Assembly: GCF_012275535.1 (NCBI RefSeq)
Contig: NZ_JAAVTK010000002.1
Span: 145,745-209,744, forward strand
Direction: 5' to 3'
Length of the DNA stretch: 64,000 bases
Source of the DNA: Hymenobacter artigasi
GTDB lineage: Bacteria; Bacteroidota; Bacteroidia; Cytophagales; Hymenobacteraceae
Part shown: positions 36,434-44,517 of the stretch, piece after piece
How positions within the stretch are numbered: the first letter of the stretch is position 1
Layout of the letters: every line of letters begins with the position of its first letter
Made by a program: the position numbers and the translations under genes
Notes under the pieces: generated by a model
Databases searched by the model: none
What the model saw: only the letters and a program-made list of their open reading frames with translations
What the model was told of the DNA's origin: nothing

Positions 36434-37441
36434 TTAGCGCCCATCGCGCAATGGCGGCAATTCCAGGTTCAGCGTTTGCTCGCGCATGCACTTGAAATGG
36501 CCCTGCGGGCACTTGGCAAAGCCGATTTTGGAGCAGGGCCGGCAGCTCAGGCCCTCTACTTCCAGCACCTTGAATTCGGTGCGGTACGGGTACATGCCGA
36601 AGGCTGGCACGGTGTTGCCCCACACACTGAAAATCTCCTTACCGAAAGCGGCGGCAATGTGCATCAGGCCGGTGTCGTGGCTCACCACAAAATCGGCCTG
36701 CCGCAGCAGCGAGGCCGACTGGTGCAGCGAGTAGCGCCCGCATCCCTGGTGGATTGGTGGATTGGTGGATGAGTGGGTGGGTGGATTTTCCTGGCTTACG
36801 GCTGCTATTAGTGCTTCCGCCACGGTGGCATCTTCGGGGCCGCCGAGCAGGATGATGGGGCGCGGGGCCAGCTTGTGGCACAGCTCCACCAGCTTCTCCA
36901 GCGGCAAGCGCTTGGTGGCGTGCTGCGCACCGATGGCCACGGCCACGTAGCCGCTGGCGAAGGCGGCGGGCAGCGTAGCCAGGGCCACTTCCTGGCCGGC
37001 GGGGATGAAGTAGTCGAGGCCCTGGCCGTCGTCCTTCACGCCCAGCGAGGCGGCGGCGGCCAGGTAGCGCTGCACGATGTGCACGCGCGGCAGCTTATCA
37101 ATCTTGAAGTTGACCAGCAGCCACTTCTGCCAGTTTAGCTTGTCGAAACTGCTGGATTTTACGCCCAGCCGCAGTTTGATGAGGCGGGTGCGCAAGTTAT
37201 TGTGCAGGTCGATAATGTAGTCGAACTGCTCGGTTTTCAGGGCTTCCACCAGCTCGCCCAGGCTGCCGGTGAGGCAGTGCACTTTGGTGATATGCGAGTT
37301 GGGCTCCAGCAGGCTGCGGTAGCCGGGCTTGGTGGCAAAGTGCACCTCCGCGCCCGGCACCTGCTGCGCCAGCGCCCGCACCACCGGCGTGGTGAGCACG
37401 ATGTCGCCGATGGAAGAAAAGCGGAGAACGAGGATTTTCAT
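36434..37441 (-). CDS. Glycosyltransferase family 9 (heptosyltransferase-like)
   Basis: 335 aa. N-terminal MKILVLRFSSIGDIVLTTPV, then FDYIIDLHNNLRTR, VAIGAQHATKRLPLEKLVEL, IILLGGPED and the nucleotide-sugar site FVVSHDTGLMHIAAAFGKEI are typical of GT9, which adds heptose or related sugars to the LPS core. Around residues 215-235 a low-complexity stretch (NPPTHSSTNPPIHQG) interrupts the domain; its DNA is a GGTGGATT-type repeat (36748-36789) that seems to have inserted in frame. A C-terminal cysteine cluster (CRPCSKIGFAKCPQGHFKCM) is seen in many relatives. Confidence 0.9.
   Translation of the reverse strand: MKILVLRFSSIGDIVLTTPVVRALAQQVPGAEVHFATKPGYRSLLEPNSHITKVHCLTGSLGELVEALKTEQFDYIIDLHNNLRTRLIKLRLGVKSSSFDKLNWQKWLLVNFKIDKLPRVHIVQRYLAAAASLGVKDDGQGLDYFIPAGQEVALATLPAAFASGYVAVAIGAQHATKRLPLEKLVELCHKLAPRPIILLGGPEDATVAEALIAAVSQENPPTHSSTNPPIHQGCGRYSLHQSASLLRQADFVVSHDTGLMHIAAAFGKEIFSVWGNTVPAFGMYPYRTEFKVLEVEGLSCRPCSKIGFAKCPQGHFKCMREQTLNLELPPLRDGR
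36748..36789. repeat. GGTGGATTGGTGGATT-type short repeat inside the GT9 gene
   Basis: Three units of TGGTGGATT or variants in tandem, then GAGTGGGTGGGTGGATT. Coding for PPTHSSTNPPIHQ on the minus strand. Related tracts at 38559-38600, 43802-43840 and 43969-44001. Confidence 0.7.
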
Positions 37442-37462
37442 TGAGGCAAGGCAGAGCGGTCA

Positions 37463-37640
37463 ACTCCCCTCCTTTTTTAAGGAGGGGAAGTGAGCGCCGA
37501 AGAGGCGCGAACGGGGGTGGTGAGTCGTTGAACAATGCGCTGAAACAAGTTGGGCGGGTATCGTTCGGGTATCGTGCAACGACCCAACCACCCCAATTTT
37601 CACTGCGTGAAAATATCCCCTCCTTGGTGAGGAGAGTTTC
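37463..37640. repeat. Composite inverted-repeat element, family H
   Basis: It opens with the hairpin CCCCTCCTTTTTTAAGGAGGGG-like sequence (first 20 bases from 37466). GGGGTGGTGAGTCGTTG then pairs with CAACGACCCAACCACCCC, and it closes with CCCCTCCTTGGTGAGGAG. It fills the space between the PolX-like and GT9 genes. Confidence 0.7.
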
Positions 37641-37643
37641 GTT

Positions 37644-39401
37644 CTACTCAAACAACGACTTTTTGTATTCCAGCGGCGGTGTGATATTGGCTTTACGGGC
37701 TTCGAAATAGGCCGCCACTTCCTCTACCGACTTGGCGTTGAACGTCATCTCCTTGGTCAAATGGCCTTTGCGGCCCATCAGCACGCCGTAGCGCATGTCC
37801 TCGTAGCCGTTGGTGTGGTGGGCGTCGGGGTTGATGCTGAGCTGCACGCCCTGGTCGAGGGCGTAGCGCACCCAGCGCCAGTCGAGGTCGAGCCGCCAGG
37901 GGTTGGCGTTGATTTCGATGATGACGTTGTGCTGGGCGCAGGCGTCGATGACGGCTTTGTAGTTGATGGGGTAGCCTTGGCGGCGCAGCAGCAGCCGGCC
38001 GGTGGGGTGGCCCAGCATGGTGCAATAGGGATTTTCGATGGCGCGCAGCAGGCGGTTGGTGGCCTTGGCCTCGTCCATCTTCAGGTTGGAATGGATGCTG
38101 GCCACGATGAAATCGAAGCTGGCCAGCACATCATTCGGGTAGTCGAGGGAGCCGTCGCTGAGGATGTCGCTTTCGATGCCTTTGAAGATGCGGAACGGGG
38201 CCAGCTCGGCGTTCAGCTGGTCTATTTCCTGGTGCTGCTGGCGCACGCGCTCCACGCTCAGGCCGTTGGCGTAGTGGGCGGCCTGGCTGTGGTCGCACAG
38301 GCCGAGGTACTCGTACTTGTGGTCGCGCAGCCAGGTGGCCATCTCGCGGATGCTGTGGTTGCCGTCGGAGTACGTGCTGTGGTTGTGCAGGGAGCCGCGC
38401 AGGTCACCATCTTCGAGTAGGTGGGGCAGCTTCTTTTCGGCGGCCAGAGCTATTTCGCCCAGGCCTTCGCGCAGCTCGGGCACGATGAATTGCAGGCCGG
38501 CGCGCTCGTAGAGGGCTTCTTCCTGCTGGAACTTCTCGCGCCGCGCCCACTGGCGCAGGGTGGAATTGTGGATTTGCGGGTTGGTGGGTTGCGGGATGGG
38601 CTCGCTCAAATGCGCCTCGGCGGCCGAGTTCAGGAAAACCTCGGTGGTAAAGTCCTCGGGCGCTACCAGCAGCACTTCTACCGGCGTGCCCGACTCGGTG
38701 GCCGTGCCGCGCCAGGCAAACGGCCCCGAGCGGCGCGGGTCGGGCGTGAGGCCGGCCGTGGTGTTCAGCAGCTCGTGGGCGGCGGCTGGCTTTTCGGTAG
38801 CAGCCACCAGGCGCACGGTTTCCACGATTTCGAGGCGACGACGGATTTCGCCGGCCACGGCCACCTGCTCGGTTTTCAGGCCATCGCGCAGCAGCTGGGC
38901 CAGCTCGTTGCCCAGTTTTTCGGCCTGCGGGTAGAGGAGCTTGCCCTTGCTCTGGCCCGCAAACTCCAGTGCCTCCAGAATGCTGTCCTGGGTCTTTTTG
39001 CCGAAGCCCTTGAGCTTGCTCACTTGGTCGGTTTCGGCGGCTTCGCGCAGCTGCTCGATGGTTTCGAGGCCCAGCTCGCGCCACAGGCTGCGGATTTTCT
39101 TCGGGCCAATGCCTTTGATGGCCAGCATTTCGACCACGCCGGGCGGCGTCACGTCCAGCAGGCGCTGCAGGTCGGAGAATGTGCCGGTGTCGAGCAGCTC
39201 GGCCACTTTGGCGGCGGCGGTTTTGCTCAGGCCCGTGCGGTCGGGCAGGCCGGAGCGCTCCACTTCCGCAACCGGAAAGCTCAGGGCATCGAGGGCGCTG
39301 GCCGTGCCTTCGATGGCGCGGATTTTGAACGGATTTTCGTCGTGCAGCTCCATGAGCTGGGCGGCCAGCTTGAAGGCACGGGTGAGGGCGCGGTTATCCA
39401 C
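37644..39401 (-). CDS. PolX-like protein with PHP domain, polymerase site degenerate
   Basis: 585 aa from a GTG at 39401 (VDNRALTRAFKLAAQLMELH), which matches the usual PolX start; an ATG 21 codons upstream is less likely. Order: 8-kDa-like domain, helix-hairpin-helix motifs (LAIKGIGPKKIRSLWRELGL, KLKGFGKKTQDSILEALEF), polymerase X palm, and a C-terminal PHP domain (LHNHSTYSDGNHSI, LGLCDHSQ, FKGIESDILSDG, MLGHPTGR, SINPDAHH) with its metal ligands. In the palm the catalytic GDxD motif is replaced by VETVRLV and the third aspartate by Glu (PVEVLLV). So it probably keeps only the PHP nuclease activity in DNA repair. PTNPQIHNSTLRQ is coded by a short dispersed repeat. Confidence 0.88.
   Translation of the reverse strand: MDNRALTRAFKLAAQLMELHDENPFKIRAIEGTASALDALSFPVAEVERSGLPDRTGLSKTAAAKVAELLDTGTFSDLQRLLDVTPPGVVEMLAIKGIGPKKIRSLWRELGLETIEQLREAAETDQVSKLKGFGKKTQDSILEALEFAGQSKGKLLYPQAEKLGNELAQLLRDGLKTEQVAVAGEIRRRLEIVETVRLVAATEKPAAAHELLNTTAGLTPDPRRSGPFAWRGTATESGTPVEVLLVAPEDFTTEVFLNSAAEAHLSEPIPQPTNPQIHNSTLRQWARREKFQQEEALYERAGLQFIVPELREGLGEIALAAEKKLPHLLEDGDLRGSLHNHSTYSDGNHSIREMATWLRDHKYEYLGLCDHSQAAHYANGLSVERVRQQHQEIDQLNAELAPFRIFKGIESDILSDGSLDYPNDVLASFDFIVASIHSNLKMDEAKATNRLLRAIENPYCTMLGHPTGRLLLRRQGYPINYKAVIDACAQHNVIIEINANPWRLDLDWRWVRYALDQGVQLSINPDAHHTNGYEDMRYGVLMGRKGHLTKEMTFNAKSVEEVAAYFEARKANITPPLEYKKSLFE
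38559..38600. repeat. GGTGGATT-type short repeat inside the PolX-like gene
   Basis: GGGTGGAATTGTGGATTTGC then GGGTTGGTGGGTTGCGGG; minus strand codes for PQPTNPQIHNSTL, a stretch that breaks the conserved domain. Confidence 0.6.
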
Positions 39402-39563
39402 GGGGAAGGGGCTTTGGGGGGCACGAAGGTAGTTTATCCCGGGGCTTACGTGGCGCGGCAGCAAGCGGCCAACCCGCTCAGCTCGGCAGTACCCGGCCCG
39501 CAGGCAGTACCTTGGCCGCCGGGGCGGGAGAACGAAACAGCCTGCTTAGCCCGCCCCATTGCC

Positions 39564-39977
39564 ATGTCCAAACTGCCTTTTTCGCCCCGGCTGCTGCTGG
39601 CCCCGCTCCTGCTGGCTGCCGCCTGCGAGCACCCCAAAACCGCCGTTGTCACCTCCTCCCCTGCTTCTTTGGAGCAGCTGGAAGGCACCTGGCTGGCCGC
39701 GCACGAAGAGAACCACGGCGACACGCTGGTGTACCGCCCCAACACCCACAAGTTTCCGCCCACGCGGGGCCGCACGGGCTTCGCTATCAGGCCTTTTGGC
39801 CGGTTTGAGCAGTTCGATATCGCGCCCACCGACGGCCTTATCGGCCGCCCCGGCACCTGGACCGCCGACGGCGACACCCGCCTGCGCATTCACCTCCTCG
39901 AGGGCCAGCAGCCGGACTATACTTTTGAAATTCTGTCGCTTGACAAAAAGGTACTGGAACTGCGGCGGGTGAAATAA
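39564..39977 (+). CDS. Small lipoprotein, lipocalin-like size
   Basis: 137 aa from ATG 39564. Signal peptide with lipobox APLLLAAACEHP. The mature part begins with SLEQLEGTWLAAHEENHGDT and ends with alternating strands (TRLRIHLLEGQQPDYTFEIL, DKKVLELRRV), which suggests a small beta-barrel of the lipocalin_4 kind (EGTW start). This is a weak inference; function unknown. Confidence 0.72.
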   Translation: MSKLPFSPRLLLAPLLLAAACEHPKTAVVTSSPASLEQLEGTWLAAHEENHGDTLVYRPNTHKFPPTRGRTGFAIRPFGRFEQFDIAPTDGLIGRPGTWTADGDTRLRIHLLEGQQPDYTFEILSLDKKVLELRRVK

Positions 39978-40328
39978 GGTGCTTCCTTCACAAAGGGCTT
40001 TTATGCGCCAAGGTCGGAAATAGCCGCGTAGCGGTGGTATTGCCGCTGGTAAGCTGTCACCGCTACGCGGCTTTCGCCCGCTTATTATCCGGTCTGCTAC
40101 AAACCTACCGCCGCTATGCGGCTACTCCCAACCTGGGTTTTACGGCACCAACGGCGGCGGCGGCTGACGTTTCATGTCATACTCATTTTCTGGCAGGAGA
40201 TTTGGCATACCCCAGCCCGCAAACCCGCCTCGGCTCCGCGCTTCAACTTCCGGCCCCGCCCGTCGTAAAACCTGATGGAGCATGGACGGCATTGTTTGCA
40301 GTCTCTCACTTTTTACGTGTATATCCTC
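39978..40328. other. Intergenic region occupied by a family C repeat
   Basis: 351 bases without a supported gene; its main content is the inverted repeat at 40019-40123. Confidence 0.55.
40019..40123. repeat. Inverted repeat, family C copy 1
   Basis: TAGCCGCGTAGCGGTG (40021 on) pairs with CACCGCTACGCGGCT, followed by CTGCTACAAACCTACCGCCG. The same CTACAAACCT and CGCTACGCGGCT elements recur in the copy at 50664-50845. Confidence 0.8.
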
Positions 40329-40994
40329 ATGTCACTCATCAATTCTTTTGGTCCCGCGCGGGCATTTGCCCTCGGGCTGGCCCTCATTAGCCTGGCCCCG
40401 GCCCAGGCCCAGAAAACCACTGTTAAGACCAAGAACAGCAAGGTTAAAACCAAGACTACGGGCGCTGCTGGCACTACCGTCAGCAAAACCACTGCGGTAG
40501 CCTCTTCGGCCCCGCTCGTTGCAATGGAGCCGCAGCCAGCACCGGCGCCGGTTTCGCCCGTGGCCTCGGCACCCCAGGTAGTAACGGCGGCCCCGGCCGG
40601 GCTGCCCGCCGAATGGATTTCCGACCTCGGCGCGGCGCAGGCCCAGGCCAAGGCGACTAACAGGCCCATTCTGGCCGTTTTTTCGGGTTCCGACTGGTGC
40701 AAGCCCTGCATTATGTATGAGCAGGAAGTTTTTGCCAAGCCCGAGTTCACGGCTTATGCCAAGGATAAGCTGGTGCTGGCGCACTTCGATTTTCCACGCA
40801 TGAAAAAGAACCAGCCCACCGCCGCGCAGCTCAAGCTGAACGAGGCCGCCGCTGCCCAACTCAACAAGGAAGGTGATTTCCCGCTGGCCGTCGTCATCGC
40901 GCCCGATGGCAAGGTGCTGGCCAAAACCGGCTACATTGCCGGCGGCCCCGTTGCCTTCGAGGCCTACCTGAAAAAGGTGGTGCCCACGCTTTAG
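40329..40994 (+). CDS. Secreted thioredoxin-like protein
   Basis: 221 aa from ATG 40329. Signal peptide (FALGLALISLAPAQA-Q), a Lys/Thr/Val/Pro-rich linker to about residue 95, then a thioredoxin fold with active site FSGSDWCKPCIMYEQEVF and the cis-proline loop EGDFPLAVVIAPDGKVLAK. It likely works on disulfides in the periplasm. It is the first gene of a probable operon with ApbE, a DUF4266 lipoprotein and a DUF3570 protein (gaps 67, 14 and about 72 bases). Confidence 0.88.
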   Translation: MSLINSFGPARAFALGLALISLAPAQAQKTTVKTKNSKVKTKTTGAAGTTVSKTTAVASSAPLVAMEPQPAPAPVSPVASAPQVVTAAPAGLPAEWISDLGAAQAQAKATNRPILAVFSGSDWCKPCIMYEQEVFAKPEFTAYAKDKLVLAHFDFPRMKKNQPTAAQLKLNEAAAAQLNKEGDFPLAVVIAPDGKVLAKTGYIAGGPVAFEAYLKKVVPTL

Positions 40995-41061
40995 GAAATC
41001 TTAAGGTTGATGGGCCGGCCGGGCACGAACCAATGCCGGTCCTTTGGGTTTTGCGAATAGC

Positions 41062-42114
41062 ATGCACATGAAACCAACACCTGGAATAGCCATTTGGGCG
41101 CTGCTGGCATTGCTGTTCTCAGCAGAGCCGGGCAGCGCCCAATCCGTTTCGGCCCCGCGCCACACCTTCACGCGCAGTGCCCACCTGATGGGCTCACACT
41201 TCACGTTTACGGTGGTGGCCGAGAATGATTCGGCGGGGCAGCGGGCCTTGCGCGCCGGCCTGGGCGAGGTGAAGCGCATCGACCGGCTGATGTCGTTCTG
41301 GGATTCCACCTCCGAAGTGGTACGTATCAACCGGGCGGCGGGCGTGCGGCCGGTAGCCGTGTCGCCCGAAACGTTTGATTTGATTACCCGCACCCTGAAC
41401 CTGTCGCGGCTCAGCGGCGGCGCGTTCGACATCACCTTCGCCAGCGCCGACAAGCTCTATAAGTTCGACCGACAGGCCCATGCGGCGCTACCCGATTCGG
41501 CGGCCGTCCGGGCTTCGGTGCGGCGAATTGGCTGGCAGAAAATTCAGATGGATGCCGCGAAGCACACGGTTTTCCTGCCCGAAAAAGGCATGCGAATCAA
41601 TCTGGCGGGCATTCTGCAGGGCTACGGCCTGCGCCGGGCCAAGCAGGTGCTCGACAAAATGGACATCAAAGGCGGGCTGATGAATGGCTCGGGCGACATT
41701 TACTGCTGGGGGCGGCAGGCCGACGGCTCGCTCTGGCGTGTAGCCATCGGCGACCCCGACCATCCCAACAGCGTGGCCGCCTGGGTGGACGTGACGGACA
41801 TGGCCGTGGTGACGGCCGGCAATTACGAGCAGTATTTCACGGTGGGCAATCAGGTGTATGGCCACATCATCAACCCGCACACCGGCTACCCGTCCATCGG
41901 GCTGCGCTCGGTCACCATCCTGTGCTCCGATGTGGAGCTCGCCGATGGATTGGACGAAGTCGTCTTCGTGAAAGGCCCAACCGCCGGTTTGGCTTTCATC
42001 AACAGCCTGAAAGGCATTGATTGCACGCTGATAACCGACGACAACCGCACGCTGGCCTCGCGGGGCATGACGCTGAACTACTACCACGGCGCGACTCCGG
42101 CCGCCCGCCCCTGA
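41062..42114 (+). CDS. apbE: FAD:protein FMN transferase
   Basis: 350 aa with a signal peptide (IWALLALLFSAEPGSA-Q). ApbE splits FAD and attaches FMN to a threonine of target proteins in the periplasm, using magnesium. Family segments: HLMGSHFTFTVVAENDS, LMSFWDSTSEVVRIN, LSGGAFDITFASADKLYKF, INLAGILQGYGLRRA, NGSGDIYCWG and HIINPHTGYPSIGLRSVTIL. ILQGYG replaces the commoner IAKGYA. No flavinylation target with a DgxtsAT-type motif is seen in the window, so its substrate is open; the neighbours at 42129 and 42450 are candidates for a shared function. Confidence 0.92.
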   Translation: MHMKPTPGIAIWALLALLFSAEPGSAQSVSAPRHTFTRSAHLMGSHFTFTVVAENDSAGQRALRAGLGEVKRIDRLMSFWDSTSEVVRINRAAGVRPVAVSPETFDLITRTLNLSRLSGGAFDITFASADKLYKFDRQAHAALPDSAAVRASVRRIGWQKIQMDAAKHTVFLPEKGMRINLAGILQGYGLRRAKQVLDKMDIKGGLMNGSGDIYCWGRQADGSLWRVAIGDPDHPNSVAAWVDVTDMAVVTAGNYEQYFTVGNQVYGHIINPHTGYPSIGLRSVTILCSDVELADGLDEVVFVKGPTAGLAFINSLKGIDCTLITDDNRTLASRGMTLNYYHGATPAARP

Positions 42115-42128
42115 TTTTCTGTATCCCA

Positions 42129-42377
42129 ATGACTATGAAAACCATCTCCTTATCTGCGCATCCCCGCCTGGCGCTGGGGCTGCTGCTGTTGCCTTTCGGG
42201 GCGGCGCTGCCGAGCTGCGTGTCGGTGAAAGCCTACCAGAAAGTGTACCTCAACGACGAGGACATGAAGCTGGCCAGCAAAACCGTGGAAACGCCCGAAA
42301 CCAACTTCGAAAGCTACCGCGAGGGCGCGGGCGGGGCCAATGGCGGCAAAGTAGGCGGCGGCTGCGGCTGCAATTAA
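42129..42377 (+). CDS. DUF4266 mini-lipoprotein with Gly-Cys tail
   Basis: 82 aa. Signal peptide with lipobox-like AALPSC; mature sequence CVSVKAYQKVYLNDEDMKLA, then FESYREGAGGANGGKVGGG and the last four residues CGCN. This is the DUF4266 pattern with its invariant glycine-rich, two-cysteine end. Mature length only about 53 residues. It lies 14 bases after apbE and before the DUF3570 gene. Function is not known; the cysteine pair could bind metal, form a disulfide for the nearby thioredoxin-like protein, or be modified. Confidence 0.88.
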   Translation: MTMKTISLSAHPRLALGLLLLPFGAALPSCVSVKAYQKVYLNDEDMKLASKTVETPETNFESYREGAGGANGGKVGGGCGCN

Positions 42378-42392
42378 TTGTTTATCCGATGA

Positions 42393-42431
42393 AAGAACGT
42401 CATGCTTCGCTGCGCTCTGCATGACGTTCTT
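42393..42431. repeat. Short copy of inverted repeat family B
   Basis: AAGAACGTCATGC and GCATGACGTTCTT pair perfectly around a 13-base loop, the same ends as the 46871-46979 copy with the middle lost. It lies just before the DUF3570 gene. Confidence 0.85.
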
Positions 42432-42449
42432 ACTCTTTCGATTGCCCCT

Positions 42450-43802
42450 TTGAAAAAGCTCCTACTTCCCCTGCTGGCCCTGAGTGCCCTGGCCACCCCG
42501 GCCCTGGCCCAGACCGGTACCACGCAAAACCCGAACCGCATTGACGGCTACGGTGCGCCCGTGAGCCCCTCGGTGCCGGTGAGCCGCGCGGCCGACGAAA
42601 CGACCATCGACATCATCGGCGGCTACTACCAGCAAACCGGCAGCCACGGCGCGGTAGAGGGCGGCCGGGGTACCCAGCAGCTCACCGATGTGCCCCCGGC
42701 CATCATTATCAATGTGCCACTGGATACCGTGAGCCGCCTGAGCGTGAATGTGGGAGCCGATTTCTACGCCTCGGCCTCGACTGACCGGATTGACTTTGCG
42801 CTGAGCACACCCTCGGCGCACGACGTGCGCATCCACGGCGATTTCGGCTACAGCCGCGAGCAGAAAGCCAAGGGCACCATCTGGGGCGTGGGCACGGGCG
42901 TATCGAAAGAATATGACTACCTCTCGTTCAACGTGGCCGGCTCGTTTGCCAAAACCTCGCAGGATGGTAACCGCCAGTTGAGCCTGGCCGGGCAGGTATT
43001 CTTCGACCAGGTGACGCTGATTACGCCCATTGAGCTACGTGAGCCGGGCAATGGGCGCGGCAAAAGCCAGTATGGCACCGATACCCGCCAGACCTACAAC
43101 CTCACGGCCACCTACTCGCAGGTGCTCACCAAGCGCTTGCAGGCAGCCATCAGCACCGAGCTGGTGTCGCAGAATGGGCTGCTGAGCACGCCGTTCCACC
43201 GGGTGTATTTCCGCGACAACCCCGCGCAGAATACCGTTCCGACCCTGAGCGACAACTTCATTCCGCGTTTCCCCACGGCGGCCCGCATCGAAAACCTGCC
43301 CCGCGCCCGCTTTAAGTACCCGGTGAGCCTGCGGCTGAACTACTACGCCACTGACCTGGTGCAGATTCGCGGCTTCTACCGCTTTTACAACGACAACTTT
43401 GGCGTTGTGGCCCACACCTTCGAGCTGGAGCTGCCCGTGAAAATCACGCCGTTTTTCGTGGCCTACCCCTTCTACCGCTACCATACCCAGACGGCGGCCA
43501 AGTATTTCGCGCCGTTTGCTCAGCATTCCATCAACGACACGTATTATACTTCCGACTACGACCTGGCGGCCCTCTCAGCCAACAAAGTGGGCCTGGGCCT
43601 GCGCTACTCGCCGGTGTACGGCATCGGGCGCTTCCACGTACCGGGCAAAAACGCACAGGGCCTGCCCCGCGTGATGCGCTTCAAGTCGCTGGATGTGCGC
43701 TACGCCAACTACCAGCAAACCGGGTCGTCCATTTACAACGCCGCCGACCGCGCCGACCTGAAAGCCAATATTATCAGCTTCGATTTGGGCTTCGCCCTCT
43801 GA
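42450..43802 (+). CDS. DUF3570 outer-membrane barrel-like protein
   Basis: 450 aa from a TTG at 42450, which gives a perfect signal peptide (KKLLLPLLALSALATPALA-Q). An ATG at 42402 is also in frame but lies inside the family B repeat and gives an odd leader. DUF3570 features: DETTIDIIGGYYQQTGSHGA, VNVGADFYASASTDRIDF, FNVAGSFAKTSQDGNRQLS and many amphipathic strands to the last IISFDLGFAL, ending in a hydrophobic residue as outer-membrane barrels do. Last gene of the Trx-ApbE-DUF4266 unit. Role unknown. Confidence 0.87.
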   Translation: MKKLLLPLLALSALATPALAQTGTTQNPNRIDGYGAPVSPSVPVSRAADETTIDIIGGYYQQTGSHGAVEGGRGTQQLTDVPPAIIINVPLDTVSRLSVNVGADFYASASTDRIDFALSTPSAHDVRIHGDFGYSREQKAKGTIWGVGTGVSKEYDYLSFNVAGSFAKTSQDGNRQLSLAGQVFFDQVTLITPIELREPGNGRGKSQYGTDTRQTYNLTATYSQVLTKRLQAAISTELVSQNGLLSTPFHRVYFRDNPAQNTVPTLSDNFIPRFPTAARIENLPRARFKYPVSLRLNYYATDLVQIRGFYRFYNDNFGVVAHTFELELPVKITPFFVAYPFYRYHTQTAAKYFAPFAQHSINDTYYTSDYDLAALSANKVGLGLRYSPVYGIGRFHVPGKNAQGLPRVMRFKSLDVRYANYQQTGSSIYNAADRADLKANIISFDLGFAL

Positions 43803-44001
43803 GGTGGTGGATTGGTGAGATTGGTGGATTGGCGGATTTCGACATCGTTTCCTAGTGAGCCCGAAAGACCCACAAGTAGCTTTGTAAAACCCGGCTTTCT
43901 TTACTTTGCGTGTGCAAAACAACGGCTGGCCGGCATCATGCCTGTGCTGGCCGTTGCTACGTTTGCTCCATCCGCCAATCCACCACCCCTCCAATCCACT
44001 A
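43802..44001. repeat. Inverted pair of GGTGGATT-type repeats before the EVE gene
   Basis: TGGTGGATTGGCGGAT near 43820 is the exact reverse complement of ATCCGCCAATCCACCA near 43970. The enclosed DNA holds a second imperfect hairpin (AACGGCTGGC ... GCTGGCCGTT) and a TAGCTTTG box at 43877-43884. Confidence 0.7.
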
Positions 44002-44003
44002 CT

Positions 44004-44414
44004 TTGAAACACTGGCTCGTTAAATCAGAACCCGAAGCTTACTCCTGGGCCACCTTCGTGCAGGAAGACGGCACTGCCTGGACCGGCGTGCGCAACTACC
44101 AGGCCCGCAACAACCTGAACCTGATGCAGCCCGGCGACCTCGTCCTCTTCTACCACAGCGTGAGCGAAAAGGCCATTGTCGGCCTGGCCGAAGTAGCCGC
44201 CCTGGCCCACCCCGATGCTACCGCCGAGGCCGGCTCGCCCTGGGTGGCCGTGCCGCTGCGACCGGTTCAGCCCATTTCGCGCCCCGTGGGCCTGGCCCAG
44301 CTCAAGGCCGATGCGCGGCTGGGCGAGCTGGCCCTCATCCGGCAGTCGCGGCTGTCGGTGCTACCGGTGCGGCCCGAGGAGTTTGATGCCATCCTGGAGC
44401 TGGGGGCCGAATAG
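44004..44414 (+). CDS. EVE domain protein
   Basis: 136 aa from a TTG at 44004. The EVE fold (related to PUA and YTH) is shown by LKHWLVKSEPEAYSWATFVQ, TAWTGVRNYQARNNLNLM, GDLVLFYHSVSEKAIVGLAE and the C-terminal IRQSRLSVLPVRPEEFDAIL. EVE proteins are thought to read modified bases in DNA or RNA. Longer in-frame readings run into the repeat upstream and have no family match, so the TTG start is preferred. It follows the DUF3570 gene after a repeat-filled gap. Confidence 0.9.
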   Translation: MKHWLVKSEPEAYSWATFVQEDGTAWTGVRNYQARNNLNLMQPGDLVLFYHSVSEKAIVGLAEVAALAHPDATAEAGSPWVAVPLRPVQPISRPVGLAQLKADARLGELALIRQSRLSVLPVRPEEFDAILELGAE

Positions 44415-44517
44415 CCGGTTGAGCGGCCAGATAAAACGCAGAATTCGGTTGTAACTTTAAAGCAGTAGCTGTGCGTTAGAAACAAGTATTCACGGTTGCT
44501 TTTTACGGCGTACGGGC

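Noticed and set aside
38421..39563. Upstream part of the 518-codon frame that ends at 39977
   Set aside because: It runs antisense through the PolX-like gene; the real lipoprotein begins at ATG 39564 with a signal peptide.
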